64,000 nucleotides of DNA from Pinus tabuliformis (GCA_031772625.1 CM062818.1:1683050167-1683114166); one strand, 5' to 3'; shown: positions 12,928-24,841, counted from the stretch's first letter. Numbers and translations: made by a program. Notes: generated by a model from the sequence alone, not told the origin.

Positions 12928-12945
12928 TCCCCGGTAACGGCGCCA
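12928..12945 (-). other. Primer-binding site, tRNA-Asp type
   Basis: On the minus strand TGGCGCCGTTACCGGGGA lies three bases from the 5' LTR. It matches the 3' end of plant tRNA-Asp as used by Tat/Athila elements, with one difference from the usual form. Confidence 0.92.
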
Positions 12946-12948
12946 AAA

Positions 12949-15060
12949 TGTTGGGTATAGGAATTATACTTAAGCAAACTCCTCATCACTTAAATTGTCA
13001 ACCTGGGGGATTCGTAAACTTAGAGACGAAGCACAGGCAATGCCAGAGATGGTATGAATATTTCTAATGTCAAACCATACTTTCTTTAAAGGAAAGATTG
13101 TAGAGTCAAACTAAAAAGAAAAAGGCAACTTGAACCATCAAAATAATTTAAGATTGGAACAAGGAAGAATGCATTTGCAAAAATGGATTTAGAAATAAAG
13201 GGGCAATCACTCTAGCCAACTATTGATTAACTATTGAGTGTGTGTTTTTCTTTAGCAAAGACACTTAGCAGTCTCATCAGATGGGCCCTTCAAACCTGCT
13301 TATATAAATATTTCCTTCTTGCACTAATCTGTCCTGCACTATCGCAGTCTGCTTGCACTTGTGCAGGAACAGAGATTTATGTAGAGGGTATAAATGGTGT
13401 CTTTACTAAAAGCGCTTTACTTCGTGCAAGGGGTTGAACTTTTTCAGGTTTAGAGCACTCAGATCCTGTGATAAGAAACTAGTTCTTCCACCAAATCAGA
13501 GCTTCTTGCACTTAGCATTTAATTCTTGAAATAAGTGTTTAGTCACTACAAGTGTATTACACTGTGAAATCAAATTGCACACATAAAAATGAATGTTTCT
13601 GATTTTAACAGAGTGCAGAAATAGAGAAACAACCCATATAATTTATCCTGTCATGAAGTATTTGGTGAAAGTAAGAAAACTACTAGAAGTAAACTAAGAA
13701 GGCTTGCTGCATCACACCAACGTGCACTGTGTGCAGGTTCATTTCTCCTGCTTGGACTAGGAGGGGAAAACCAATCAAACAAAACTACAGAAAATGAATA
13801 GCACACCAACGTGCACTGGTGCATGTTTATTTCTCCTACTTGGACTAGGCGGGAAAGCCAATCTAAAATCAAGTGCAGGAAAAGAATAGCACACCAACGT
13901 GCACTGGTGCAAGTTTATTTCTGCTGCTTGGACTAGGCGGGGAAAACCAACCTGAAATCAAGTGCAGGAAAATGAATAGCACACCAATGTGCACTGGTGC
14001 AGGTTTATTTCTCCCGCTTGGACCAGGCGGGAAAACCAATCCGAAATCAAGTGCAAGAAAATGAAATTTAACTACTTCACATAGTGGATCCGCTTTCACT
14101 CAAACAGGAATACATGTGCTGGAAATTAAATCACACTTGACAATATAAGCATAAATTACAAGAATAGAAAATAGGGTAAATGTGTTGGGTTGGTTGGGCC
14201 CTAGCCAACTAGCGCGTTTCCCTTTCAAATAGAAACGCTGCTCAGTACTTTATCAATTCATCAGCTTTCAAACATAGAAATACGATATATGAAACATGAG
14301 GCGGAGCTCCCTTTCTTATTAATTCATTGATGAAAATACATGTGTGAATACATAGTCCAGCCCAGATTCTAGCGATAACAAAATACAAGTCTGTTACCGC
14401 CTCCCTGGTTATATCTCTGTTCTATACAAATTTCTATCAAAAACTATCTCGTCCTATTTACATTCTTCATTATATAGATCTTTGGCCGAAGGCCAAAAAG
14501 ATCGTTTAACCAATTACATAACCGATATGCAGAATTTAGCTTCTCGGCCTTCAAAATTAGGCAGTTCAACAAAACTGGCCGTAGCCAATCTCCAGCTGTT
14601 CATTCTTCATAAGTTCGATCTTGGTTGCCTTTAGATTGACCTTGCTGTCGTCGCTGGAGCTTGACTACCTTCAGATCTATCCTGTTGTCATGGTTGAAGT
14701 TGTGCAAAACGAGGCGATGATCAAGGAGGTCCGGATCTGCTGCAAGGATTCGTTGTGCTGGCACCGGTGCAAGATCTGATCCTGCACTAGGATCAGCGGT
14801 CACGGTAAGCACTTGACTACCAAATAAACATTGGAGATATCAATAAGTTACAAGAGTGATTATAAGCAAGAAATCATGTAATAAATAATTAATTAATGCT
14901 AAATTAAGTTAAAAATATGAAATATAAAGTTCATATGAAATATGTCATCGTTCTTGGACTAGTGCAAAATGAGGGTGTATAAGAGAGGTAAAACAACGAT
15001 AAATGGTTATAATTTAGGAAGGGAAATATGGCCAAAAGAGAGAAAATTAGGGGGCTAACA
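12949..15060 (-). repeat. 5' LTR of the Gypsy element, 2,112 bp
   Basis: TG...CA ends, aligned over its whole length with 2,085-4,185. Similar but diverged (about 7% in the first 170 bases by eye, a rough count). Confidence 0.95.
13720..14065. repeat. Tandem repeat, about 88 bp x 4, in the right LTR
   Basis: Counterpart of the array at 2,851-3,200. Units begin near 13,715, 13,801, 13,890 and 13,979; each has the GTGCACTGGTGCA core followed by the CTTGGACNAGG block. Confidence 0.9.
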
Positions 15061-15065
15061 ATATG

Positions 15066-16240
15066 GTTTTATGCAGTCCAATTTAAGCCCCAAAGATCCA
15101 AGGAATCAAGCTATATATCTAGGTCATCCAGGAAATATTTATAGTAAGAAAAAATTAAAATTATATAGGTTGAGACTTGGTATTTCCATATTAATTGATC
15201 GATCTGATCAAATATAAAATTGAAAAAGAGATTGGAAATTTTTTGGGGGGGAAATAATCTTCAATCATCTATGAAGTTTGTGAAAAGGACTGTCTACCAT
15301 ATTTTGTGACGCGAAGGAGCAAATTAAAGGGGTGAAATGAAGTATGTTAAAGATGTGTAATTGTAGAAGATTTCCAAAGAATGTTTGTGTAGCCTAGTAG
15401 AAGACATGGAATAGGTATTAAATCACAGAATAGGGTAACTATACAAAACAAATTTTTATAAGGAACACTTGTGGATCTAATTTTGAAAATTTTATGAAAG
15501 AAAGATCTTCTAGGTAAACTAGGTTGGAGCCTGTAAAACATGAATGAGTTTGTGTTTTATTTAGGCTGGATCTTGTAAAAAATTAGGGAGTTGGTGCTTC
15601 CTTCAGGTTGGAGACTGTAAAATACACAATTTGGTGCTTCCTTCAAATACGTGCTTGTAAATTTAGGGGATGGGCATCTCCTTCTAGTTGGAGCTAGTAA
15701 ATTTGATGTAATGATGATATTCCAATATTTTTTTTTGTGGTTTTCTCCCTTTATTGGTTTCCACCTACAACTGGTGTCCTTATGAGCTTCTATGTGTTGC
15801 TTATATGATTGATTTCTAAATAATTGAAATATTGGTTATTATTTATAATAGTTAAAATTGGCTCTAATATTGATTTACCCTTCTCTTAGTCTAAACAAAG
15901 ACTAGTCTAAACAACCTAGATTTAAGATATAGAAGAAACATATGAAAACAATACTTCTTATTATACATCCATCACAACGACTTGATGAAAAATCACACAC
16001 TTGAGTGACATAAAAAAATTTCCAACATAATAAGAAGAATTGAATAGATTCATACAATCTCATCAATGCCCTATATCTCTCACACATTAATGGATGTAGA
16101 TTTGCAATTTTTATTGGCAATGACGATCTAACTTTTCTTTCATGAATCACTCCATTAGCTATACCTCTCATGGTGTTTATATGGATTTACATTTAAGGAA
16201 ACTATAATCATATTGAAACTCTCATAACCTCATTCACCAT
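15066..16240. other. Relic Copia leader region, possibly with a plus-strand Copia LTR
   Basis: No sound gene. Around 15,735-15,800 the sequence GTGGTTTTCTCCC...GGTTTCCACCTACAACTGGTGTC looks like the R/U5 part of a plus-strand Copia LTR. Degenerate tandem units lie just before it. The rest, up to the decayed PBS near 16,250, should be the 5' internal part of the minus-strand Copia whose pol end is at the left of the window, but I see no clear gag. Confidence 0.4.
15520..15695. repeat. Degenerate tandem repeat, about 45-70 bp x 4
   Basis: The block GGTTGGAGNCTGTAAA followed by TTGGTGCTTCCTTC recurs at roughly 15,520, 15,563, 15,598 and 15,690, with drift between units. It is probably part of an LTR. 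Confidence 0.55.
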
Positions 16241-16253
16241 GGCTTTGATAACA

Positions 16254-17329
16254 TGTCAATTAGTTGGCATTATGTTGTTTATAGGTCAATTTGTTAGTTC
16301 TCGATCATTTTACTAAAGGGTTAAATGCACTAAAAACCTTTACAAAACTAGTCCTTGGTGCAAGTACCAAGACTACCACATTAAAAATTCAAGGTCCAAT
16401 TAGAACCTGCCAAGTGTGACATTTTTTTATCTCATCTCTACCATGTCATTGCCACATCATCCTTCTATGACATATCATGCCATGATGTTGCCATGTGTGA
16501 CCCAAAAAGTGTCAATTGGTCACCTAAAAGGGCCAAATCCACCTGCCACGTGTGACATCCATAGAGTTCCACATGTCATTTTGTACATGCCACCACCATT
16601 TGTCATGATCTCATTGAGCCACATCATCTCCTTTCCATGTTATTCCAACCTATCGCTCGTTACCCATTGCTTCTATTTGCACATCGTTAGGTATGGTGAT
16701 CTAATAATAACTTGGGTACTTGGGATAAGAAGTCTATGACCAAGGGCTATGACCAAAAGCTTTATAGGCCATTAATAGCTACCTCCACACTTCCACATTT
16801 TCAAATTTGGCATCTGTCCAGTGAGGGACCCATACTAGAATCATGATTTGTTGGAACCTTACTTCAACTTCCAAACTTCAACATTAGTTTTATTTTTATT
16901 CATGGGGAGTTAGAACGAGTGCCATATACCATCAAAAAGGTTTTGGAGAGGAATATCAAAATAAAAACTTATTTTTCTTATTGGAGCTAAGGAACTGAAG
17001 AAAACAAATTCCTTAAAATATATTACCTTCATCCTTGACCTCAATCTAGGAAACAACACACATAAACACATCAATGATAACACACTTGCCAAACTCCCAA
17101 CATGCTCAATAATCTCCCACTTTTTCATTGATGAAAAGTCCACCAAACATTGTTGGTCATAGATTGCAACACCACCACTTGTGACATCAATGACAAAAAG
17201 TCCCAACATGCTCAATAATCTCCCACTTTTTCATTGATGGAAAGTCCACCAAACATTGTTGGTCATAGATGGAAACACCACCACTTGGAAACACTCCAAA
17301 CATTGCTTTAAAGAGCCAATGATTGATCA
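16254..17329 (-). repeat. Copia LTR, about 1.08 kb, flanked by PBS-like and PPT-like sites
   Basis: The plus strand starts TGTCAATTAG and ends GATTGATCA. To the left, 16,241-16,253 read on the minus strand is a decayed tRNA-Met PBS (TGTTATCAAAGCC). To the right, 17,331-17,338 reads as a PPT (GGGGGAGA). So this one LTR looks like the 5' LTR of one copy and the 3' LTR of another. A CACGTG box lies at 16,547. Confidence 0.6.
17095..17295. repeat. Direct duplication, period 106 bp
   Basis: The block from CCCAACATGCTCAATAATC through AAACATTGTTGGTCATAGAT to CACCACCACTT occurs twice, starting near 17,097 and 17,203, with few differences. It lies inside the Copia LTR and is younger than the LTR around it. 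Confidence 0.9.
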
Positions 17330-17639
17330 CTCTCCCCCTTGCTCACTCTACATATTCAATATGTATGTACACATTTCGTATCCTATCCAATGTTTTATTA
17401 CTCTCCCCCTATGAAATTAATGGAAGAGGGCTTAGGTACTGCCCCTCTGACCATTCTCCCCTTAAATGTATATAACATTTTGTTGATATTAATTTGTTGC
17501 TGATAGAATTCCCTTAATTTGGTTCTTGTTGAGTCTTTATAGCCATATTTGTACATATGTAGATGGCCACCCTCTTATGACTTGTGAAGTAATCTAATAA
17601 AGAAAAGTGTGTGATATCACTCTCAGCTTTTGCCTTCAG

Positions 17640-19105
17640 TTCTCAAAATTTTATTGGGCAAGAGGTTTGGTGCATATAGCAACAACTTGTTCCTTGTTTG
17701 AGATATATTCTAAATTCATGATTTGATCAACCACTTTTTCTCTAAGAAACTGGTACTTTATGGGGATATTGTTGGTTTATAGGACTATATATTCTAATTT
17801 CACTTGTTTTAGAAAATATGATTGTAATGGGTTTCTCATAAGTAACTTTTAAATTTTGCAGAGTTTGTTTCATTCACAAATTCCAAGTGCAACTAGTTGT
17901 AGCTTCTATATATATATTCAATTTCAACAGTAGAAAGGAACATAGATGATTTCTTTTCGCTCAACAATGCTACTAATTGATTTCCAATAAATATAGCACC
18001 ATCTCTTGTGTTTTTCATATCATTTACGTTTCTAGCCCAATCAATATCTGTGTATGTAGTTAATAAAAAATATTGACCCTTTGGATACCATAAACCATAG
18101 TCTATTGTATCTCTTAAATATGTGAGAATCCTCTTGCGAGCTAACAAATGACTTTGTTTGAGGGTTTATTAATGCATTGAAACTACACCAATAGATTGCA
18201 TAATGTCTATTCATGAGGAAGTAAGTGTAAAATACTACCAAATTTGTATCTACCTCTCATGAATCATCATATTTCCTAAGCTTGCATCCAATGACCATAG
18301 GAGTATTTACAAGAGATAATTCTTTCGTCCAAAACTTCTTCAATATATTTGAGATACCCACTTTCGGAAATGAATATACCTTTTATTTAATTGAATAATA
18401 TGAAATCCAAGAAAAAATGAGAGTTCCCCAAGCACATACATCTCAAACTCAATTTGCATATCTACTGCAATTTTTTGACTAACTGAACCTACATCACTAC
18501 CAAAAATGATGTCATCATCATAAACAACAATAAATAAATTTTTTTCATTATCAACTTAAATATATATGTTAATATTGGTTGTTCCGAATCCTTCTTGTTT
18601 TCTATACTTGTCTAATCTATAATACCATTGTTTGGGTGTTTGTTTAAGTCCATACGATGTCTTCTTCAACCAACATACTTCCTTAGTATTTTCTAATAGA
18701 TGAAATATTTCAAGTTGTTCTATGTAAAATTCTTCAAGCTGACCTTTCAAAAGGGATGATTTTACATCGATTTGATGTACTTCAAAAAATTTGTAACATA
18801 CAAAAGCTAAAAAATAAATGAAATTCATGTAATCTTGCAGCAAGAGAAAAAATATCCTCAAAATCAATGGCTTCAATCTGAGCATAGACTTTGCATACTA
18901 ATATAGCCTTATTTCTTACCACCTGTCCATTCTCAATTGATTTTTTTTTGGAGACCTATTTTTTGCCAATGACATTTCTATTTACTAATCCTAGAACCAA
19001 TTTCCAGGTCAAGTTTTTCTCAATATGATCTAGTTCCTCATTCAATGCTTTTATCCAATGCTCATCTTGAATTTCCTAATGAAATTATTTTGCTTAGATC
19101 ATGGG
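17640..19105 (-). mobile_element. Ty1/copia fossil: RT-RNase H, second copy of the left-edge family
   Basis: Same domain order as the fragment at 60-1,910. RT start is near 19,060-18,920. VHQIDVKSSLLKGQLEEFYIE is at 18,790-18,720 and KTSYGLKQTPKQWYYRLDKY at 18,660-18,590. RNase H is at 18,150-17,900 (ILTYLRDTIDYGLWYPKG, NTRDGAIFIGNQL). Homology to the other copy stops near 19,105, where the fragment is cut off. Many breaks. Confidence 0.85.
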
Positions 19106-19442
19106 TAACTATTACATGTAATTTTGTCACACTTAGGAAAATGAAAAAAAGAGTACAAATCTTTTTCTATTTGATGAACCTTTGTAAGAAATCCACTACA
19201 AAGCCAGAAGAAAAACTATTCTGAGAATTACAACAATCCTGGATTACATTGTGAACAAACCGTAATTTCAATTAGTGTCACACTTTTCCCATTAAAAATG
19301 TGTGACACTGCATGTTTCTTCATCATAAACTGTTAACCTTGTCGCACTTGTCTACATTAAAAGGCGCTGCACTCTTTCTACATGGGTAAAAATAAAAAGT
19401 AAATTCTAAAAGCCTTATTGAGGAATCTTATACCAATAACAT

Positions 19443-19570
19443 GGAATCGAGATCCTACCTATCTGGACCTCATCCCAATATTGATGGATCCAATCCCACT
19501 TATTATGGAACCTATTCCCCATTTTTGTGGATCTCATCCCATGGATAATGGATCTCCAACTTCTTCTCCT
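19443..19570 (+). repeat. Phased 21-22-bp repeat upstream of a TATA box
   Basis: GGATC-like starts occur at 19,443, 19,465, 19,486, 19,507, 19,529 and 19,550, spaced 22, 21, 21, 22 and 21 bases. The pattern is GGATCTCATCCCA followed by an AT-rich half. The spacing is about two DNA helical turns. Confidence 0.75.
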
Positions 19571-19574
19571 CTCC

Positions 19575-19582
19575 TATAAATA
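19575..19582 (+). promoter_or_regulatory. TATA-box candidate
   Basis: CTCTCCTATAAATACA sits about five bases after the phased repeats and 250 bases before the first coiled-coil ORF on the same strand. A 16-bp block (TTTAGATCAAAGGATA) is repeated directly just downstream, at about 19,588 and 19,612. Confidence 0.5.
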
Positions 19583-19831
19583 CAATTTAGATCAAAGGAT
19601 AACGGGTTGGATTTAGATCAAAGGATATTTTCATTCAAAAATGAATTACATGAAGTCCCAAAATTAGAATTTCTCTTTTAGGATGAATATAAACACTTAT
19701 AACCCATTTCAAAATCTATTATAATACTATTATGGGATAAAAATAAGAAATTTTTTGAAGTCACTATATTTTCTTGAGATGAACAATATGTTCACTATGT
19801 TTTACTTTTCTATTTACAAAGCATCAAGACC

Positions 19832-20551
19832 GTGTTGAAGAACACAAAATCTGAGGTGTTATCATTAAGGAAGAAGTTAAAATTGCCTAGGACTAAGCAT
19901 GCTCAAATAACTGAGTTGGCTCAAGTTGAAAAAGAAAAAGAGCTATTAATAGGAGAATTAGTTGACAGAAATAAAGAGATTGTTATTTTGCAGGAACAAG
20001 TGCAGAGCCTACAATAGTCAATTAAAAATCATGTTTGCACCATTGTGGTTCTAGTTGAATCAGATGCCCCTCAAAGAAATTGATAAAGCTCATGACATAG
20101 TTCAAAATTTCAGAAGTTGAACTAAAGAAAACACAAGATGGTTTGGTCATTGTGAGGGAGCAATTCAATGTAAAGGAGAGGCAACTGAATATAGCAATTG
20201 AAAATAACAATCAGTTTATCAGTAAGTATAAGGAAGGTCAAGATGAAATCAAAGAGTTGAAAACCAATTTGAAAGGTAATATTTCTTTAATTAAGACTGG
20301 ACAAATTGTTTGGGATGACATTATTCAAGAAGTTAGTTCTATATGAAAATATATTCATATAATTGCAAAAAAAATATTATGATAAGAGGATGAGAAATGC
20401 GAATTTATTTATGCAAGAAATAAGTACAAAAGAAGTACTGAAGGCTAAGAAGATAATTAGGTATTTGAATGAAAAATATTCAATAAAATTAAGGCGAGAG
20501 TCACAATATTTTGGACCAGGTGCACTAGTGATGTCATACTTTAACATGTGA
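19832..20551 (+). pseudogene. Relic coiled-coil ORF of a Gypsy extra-ORF family
   Basis: Broken coding remnant. Peptides such as LAQVEKEKELLIGELVDRNK and IKELKTNLKGNISLIKTGQ predict heptad coiled coils. The second closely resembles LKTRLEGNLTLIEARK in the extra ORF at 35,169-36,089, and the following KKYYDKRM / IIRYLNEKYS resembles KKYIQFLTERS there. So this is a cousin of the post-integrase ORF of the second Gypsy, here without its pol. A few breaks. Confidence 0.65.
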
Positions 20552-22260
20552 AAGCTCAGAAACTCAAGTGAAGGTCAGGAGTGCATGATTGGAGCTGCAC
20601 AAAAATATTCATTCCCTACATTGTAATTGTCATTGAAGCAAAAGAAAGCAACGAGGAGCATTTTTGAATCAATTTTTTGTTGCAAAAGATAGCATTCCAG
20701 TTGTTAAATTAAACCTTGGAATTCTGAGGTGGTGAACACTAATGAGGCTAATACCAAGGTAAAAAGATAAACTAAGATAAGACTGGCTGGGGCAAGGGAG
20801 GTAGCACATGTGAACAATCATATTGAGTTTATTAGAAGGAAGATTTTAAACTAGGTTTGTGCAGACTCAGAGTAATTTAGATCATAAAACCATAATGGCT
20901 GAGTCAATGTCACAAGAAACCGTGATTAACGAGAGGGAAGTGTGAAACATTATAAAATACAACCCAAGGGACGATTTAGGAATGAAATAATTGGTGAAAG
21001 GAAGTCTTCAAGTATTAGAGGATTAGAGAAGATGAGGATAGTTTAAGTTGGAACGAGGAGAAGGAGAGCAAGAGTGGTGCCAAATCAAAGGAGTATGAGA
21101 GAGCTAAAGGATAATTGAAAGAGATGGAGGAAATGATGAGAGAAGGGGCCTGAGGGAGTGGCCATGATAAGGTGATGAGGTTATGGAAGAAGAGATTATG
21201 TCAAAAGAGTTGAAGTAGCTGATACAGAAAAGTGGATTTCGTCCATGGGAGGTGGTTAAGTTGTGAGGGGTGGCCAGAACCAGGAAGGGAACCCTCCGCT
21301 CACATATATGGTTCTCGCATGATGTTATAGTCCGAAAAGTAAATGTATCCCAACACCCCTTAAAGGAAGTCCTTGTGAGTTCATATGGAAGAAATGTGGC
21401 TGGATAGTTTCCACTTTGGGAGTTGTAACGATAGGACAAGATTCTTCCAATGTTGCTTAATGGTAGGACAGGGGAACCTTACCCCTAACTGTTACTTGAA
21501 ATTAGGAAGAATCCCTATTATGGTGGGTAGAAGGAGCTAGAATCACTTTGAGGAAATGGGATGGATGGTTGAAAAATTATGAGCCACCCCACACTAGTAA
21601 CCCTTAGAGTATCTTGAAGAAGGAAGCAAGACCAAATCTTTGCCACTACCCACCAAAGGAAGGAGTAGGTACAGTAAGGCTAAAGGAGAAATGGTCAGGG
21701 ATAGGCATGGGACCTGAACCTAGAGCAATAGTGGTGGTCATGTTTCTTTTTTTGGAGATCACCGTTGTGGGGAGGGGGGATGTGGCTAACCCCTCCTAGT
21801 ATGTTCGAAGAGATCTAAGGAAACTAGGTTCCTTATTTACCCTTGTGCCTGTTGTATTAGGAGAAAGAAGACAACCTTAGTAAGGACAAAGGTTCTAGAT
21901 CCATGGGGATAGAAGAAGGATTGAGTGGCTCATGGACGAGTTGCATTTTTTGTTGTGGTATAATAACACAACATTTTTTTTATGTTTTATCTTTTCTTCA
22001 AGGTATGTCTCTCGGTGGCTCAGTCCCACCACAAAATAAGGGTTTTGAATTTTGTAATGTTTATCTTAAACATTGTTCTGATGATGTGTTGCACAAGACT
22101 TGATTTGAAATTCTGGAAAGGTTCTCTGGTTTCTCTCTCCAAGGGTAGAGAACCTCGATGGGTGATGGGAGAAGACCCCCCAAGATTTTTTGCATGTACT
22201 CTATGTATATTTCCATGTTAATATAATGTGAATCTTTGCCAACAAAAAACATATATTTCC
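20552..22260. other. Unassigned, no gene seen
   Basis: About 1.7 kb of mixed composition with purine-rich stretches (20,930-21,300). No frame above 111 codons and no recognisable protein motif. Possibly the decayed 3' end of the element carrying the coiled-coil ORF. Confidence 0.6.
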
Positions 22261-22654
22261 CTAATGGGCCTCGGTATTATGTTGTAACAATGCCCTAACT
22301 GTCCTTAGTTCTTGGGAATAAAAATGGCCTCTTTGGGCCTTGTTATCTATGCTATGAGAAAATATTATGATGGAGATATGAAGGAGATATGATGAGCCCT
22401 ATGACAAATATCTCAATACAGACCTATGATTGTTCTGCTACATTTTTATTTCTAATGTTCTCTGTACATAATTACTTATGATGATATGGGGTGAATGCAA
22501 TGTGAAAATGTTTAAAATACAATTATCTACAACAAAGACTTCTAGCCCTATGAAAATTAACACTATTACTACTCTACTGGGTGGTAAAGATATATCCATA
22601 AAAATGTTTAAAATAATAAACTAAATAACTGCAATTTGAATCAATCAGATCGGT

Positions 22655-22742
22655 CAGGAAATGAAGGTTGGGTGTGCATTTTAGTGAAGCAAGGAAATTT
22701 TGGCCCACTTCAAAAAAATGCACTCTCAACCTTCATTTCAAG
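22655..22742. repeat. Conserved hairpin in the 745-bp unit (copy 1 of 3)
   Basis: GAAATGAAGGTTGGG...TGCATTTT pairs with AAAATGCA...CAACCTTCATTTC about 35 bases later, a stem of some 22-24 bp. The same hairpin lies in copy 2 (23,404-23,490) and copy 3 (24,150-24,235). Between the copies, several changes on one arm leave the stem recognisable. Confidence 0.8.
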
Positions 22743-24328
22743 GCCAAATTGAATGATTCAACTTGGAGAGTATTTATTTACTCATAAGTAGAATTAATAC
22801 AAATAAATATTTTTATTTTTTCACAAATATATTCATGTTGTTAAAGAATACTGCAAAATGCATGGATTTCACAGGGTAAAAGGCAGGGTTTGTGTGCCTC
22901 AAATAAATGCACACCGGGTTCTGTAATTAATTGGCAGTGATATAATGATCATTCCATCCTATGGTTTTTTGAAATTGTACCTTAGTATTGTGGTGTAACA
23001 ATGCCCTAATGGGCCTCGACCTTGTGGTGTAATGACACCCTAATAGGCCTCAGTTCTTGGGTATGACTGTGGCCTCATTGGACCTTGTTATTTGTGATAT
23101 AAGAAAATATTATGATAGAGATATGTTGAGCCCTATGACAGAGATATCATGACAAACTTATGACTATTCTACTGCATTGTTATTTCTAATTTTCTTTGTA
23201 CATAATTTCTTATGATGATATGGGGTGAATGTAGTGTGAAAATGTTGAAATTGTTTTAAAATGCAATTATCTATAACAAGGACTTCTAGCCCTCATAAAA
23301 TTAACATTGTTACTACTGTATTTGTTAGTAAATATATAACAATATAAAAGTGTTTAAAATAATAAACTAAATAATCTATAATTTGAATAAAACAAATTGT
23401 CCAAGAAATGAAGCGTGGGTGTGCATTTTAGTGAAGCAAGGAAATTTTGGCCCGCTCACAAAAATGCACGGCCAACCTTTATTTCAAGGAAAAATTGAAT
23501 GATTCAACTTGGAGGGTATTTCTTTACTCATAAGTAACATTAATACAATTGCATATTTTTATTTTTTCACATATATATTTATGTTGTTCAATAATACTCA
23601 AAATTGCATGGATTTCATAGGGTAAAAGGAAGGGTTTGTGTGCCTCAAATAAATGCACACTAAGACCTGTATTTAATTGGAAATGATATAATAATCATTC
23701 CATCCTATGGTTCTGCAAAATTGTACATCAGTCTTGTGGTGTAACAACACCCTAATGGGCCTTGGCCTTGTGGTGTAATAACACCCTAATGGGCCTTAGT
23801 TCGTGCGTATGACAATGGCCTCTTTGGGCCTTCTTATCTGTGATATGAGAAAAGGTTATGACAAAGATATGAATATGATAAGTTTTTCCCTATGATAGAG
23901 ATATCATGATATATCTATGACTGTTACACAACATTGTTATTGCTAATGTTCTTACTACATAATTTATTATCAAGATATGGAGTGAATGCAATGTGAAAAT
24001 GTTTTAAAATGAAATTATCTACAACAGAGACTTCTATCCCTATGAAAATTAGCATTGTTACTAATCTATTGGTTAATAAAGATATAATAATGTAAAAGTG
24101 TGTAAAACAATAAAATAAATAATCTACAATTTGAATCAATCAAATTGGCCAAGAAATGAAGCCTAGGCGTGCATTTTAGTGAAACACAATTTTGGCTAAC
24201 CTCAAAAAAATGCATGCCCAACCTTCATTTCAAGGCCAAATCAAACGATTCTACTTCGAGAGTATTTATTTACTCATAAGTAGCATTAATACAATTAAAT
24301 ATTTTTTATTTTTCACATATATATTTAT

Positions 24329-24841
24329 TGTAGGTTTTAAGCCTGTACAAAAATTATCTGCATATGAATTCTAAAAACAGAAACTAAAGAATGGTGAGTG
24401 AATAAAACATAAAACAAATACACACAGAGATTTTCCCCTAGACCCCAAAACTGGGACTACCAGATTGATTTTTCATTATGTTCCTTTCAATGTTACAGTA
24501 CATATATATACATGCCGAAGCATCCATAAACCCCAATCCATTAACCCTGGATTAGAACATATCCGTAGTTCCCTTGACCGTATCTACAAAATACCATGGA
24601 CAGTAAACCATCATGCCCAAAACCATGTGCAAAATCAATGCACAAAACCATAGGTAGGTCCACCAACCTAAAATAAGGTCCAATTTTTTTTCCCGGGGCA
24701 CTAACGCGGACCCCGTGTAGGGGGGTTGCCGCCCCCCTACATACCCCCCTGTGTTCCGCCGGTAGCGCCCGATGCAACGTACAAGGAATGTCACTGACCC
24801 CTGTGCATGGGGTAGTCGTGGAAAGAATATAACACAACCCA
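24329..24841 (-). mobile_element. Solo-LTR-like insertion, 513 bp, with 8-bp direct repeats
   Basis: It interrupts satellite copy 3. On the minus strand it runs TGGGTTGTG...AAAACCTACA, with a Copia-like R/U5 (TTTTGGGGTCTAGGGGAAAA, CTCTGTGTGTATTTG). ATATTTAT flanks it on both sides (24,321-24,328 and 24,842-24,849), and the uninterrupted sequence is seen in the neighbouring copies. Its first part is notably GC-rich. Confidence 0.8.

Larger units (their letters stand above)
2085..15060 (-). mobile_element. Complete-structure Ty3/gypsy element (Tat/Athila-like), 12,976 bp
   Basis: The element reads right to left: 5' LTR, tRNA-Asp type PBS, gag with two zinc knuckles, protease, RT, RNase H, integrase, spacer, extra acidic coiled-coil ORF, polypurine tract, 3' LTR. 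A tRNA-Asp PBS and a 3' ORF after pol are typical of the plant Tat/Athila branch. The structure is whole, but the reading frames are broken in roughly ten places, so it looks like a fossil. The first 170 bases of the two LTRs differ by about 7% by eye, which suggests an old insertion. It sits inside an older Copia. Confidence 0.93.

Noticed and set aside
20930-22250. Short frames near 21.1-22.2 kb as a host gene
   Set aside because: None exceeds 111 codons, none has a recognisable domain, and no exon-intron layout could be supported.
24700-24790. GC-rich part of the solo LTR as a 5S rRNA (Cassandra-type) promoter
   Set aside because: The A-box and C-box words of 5S rRNA are not present.
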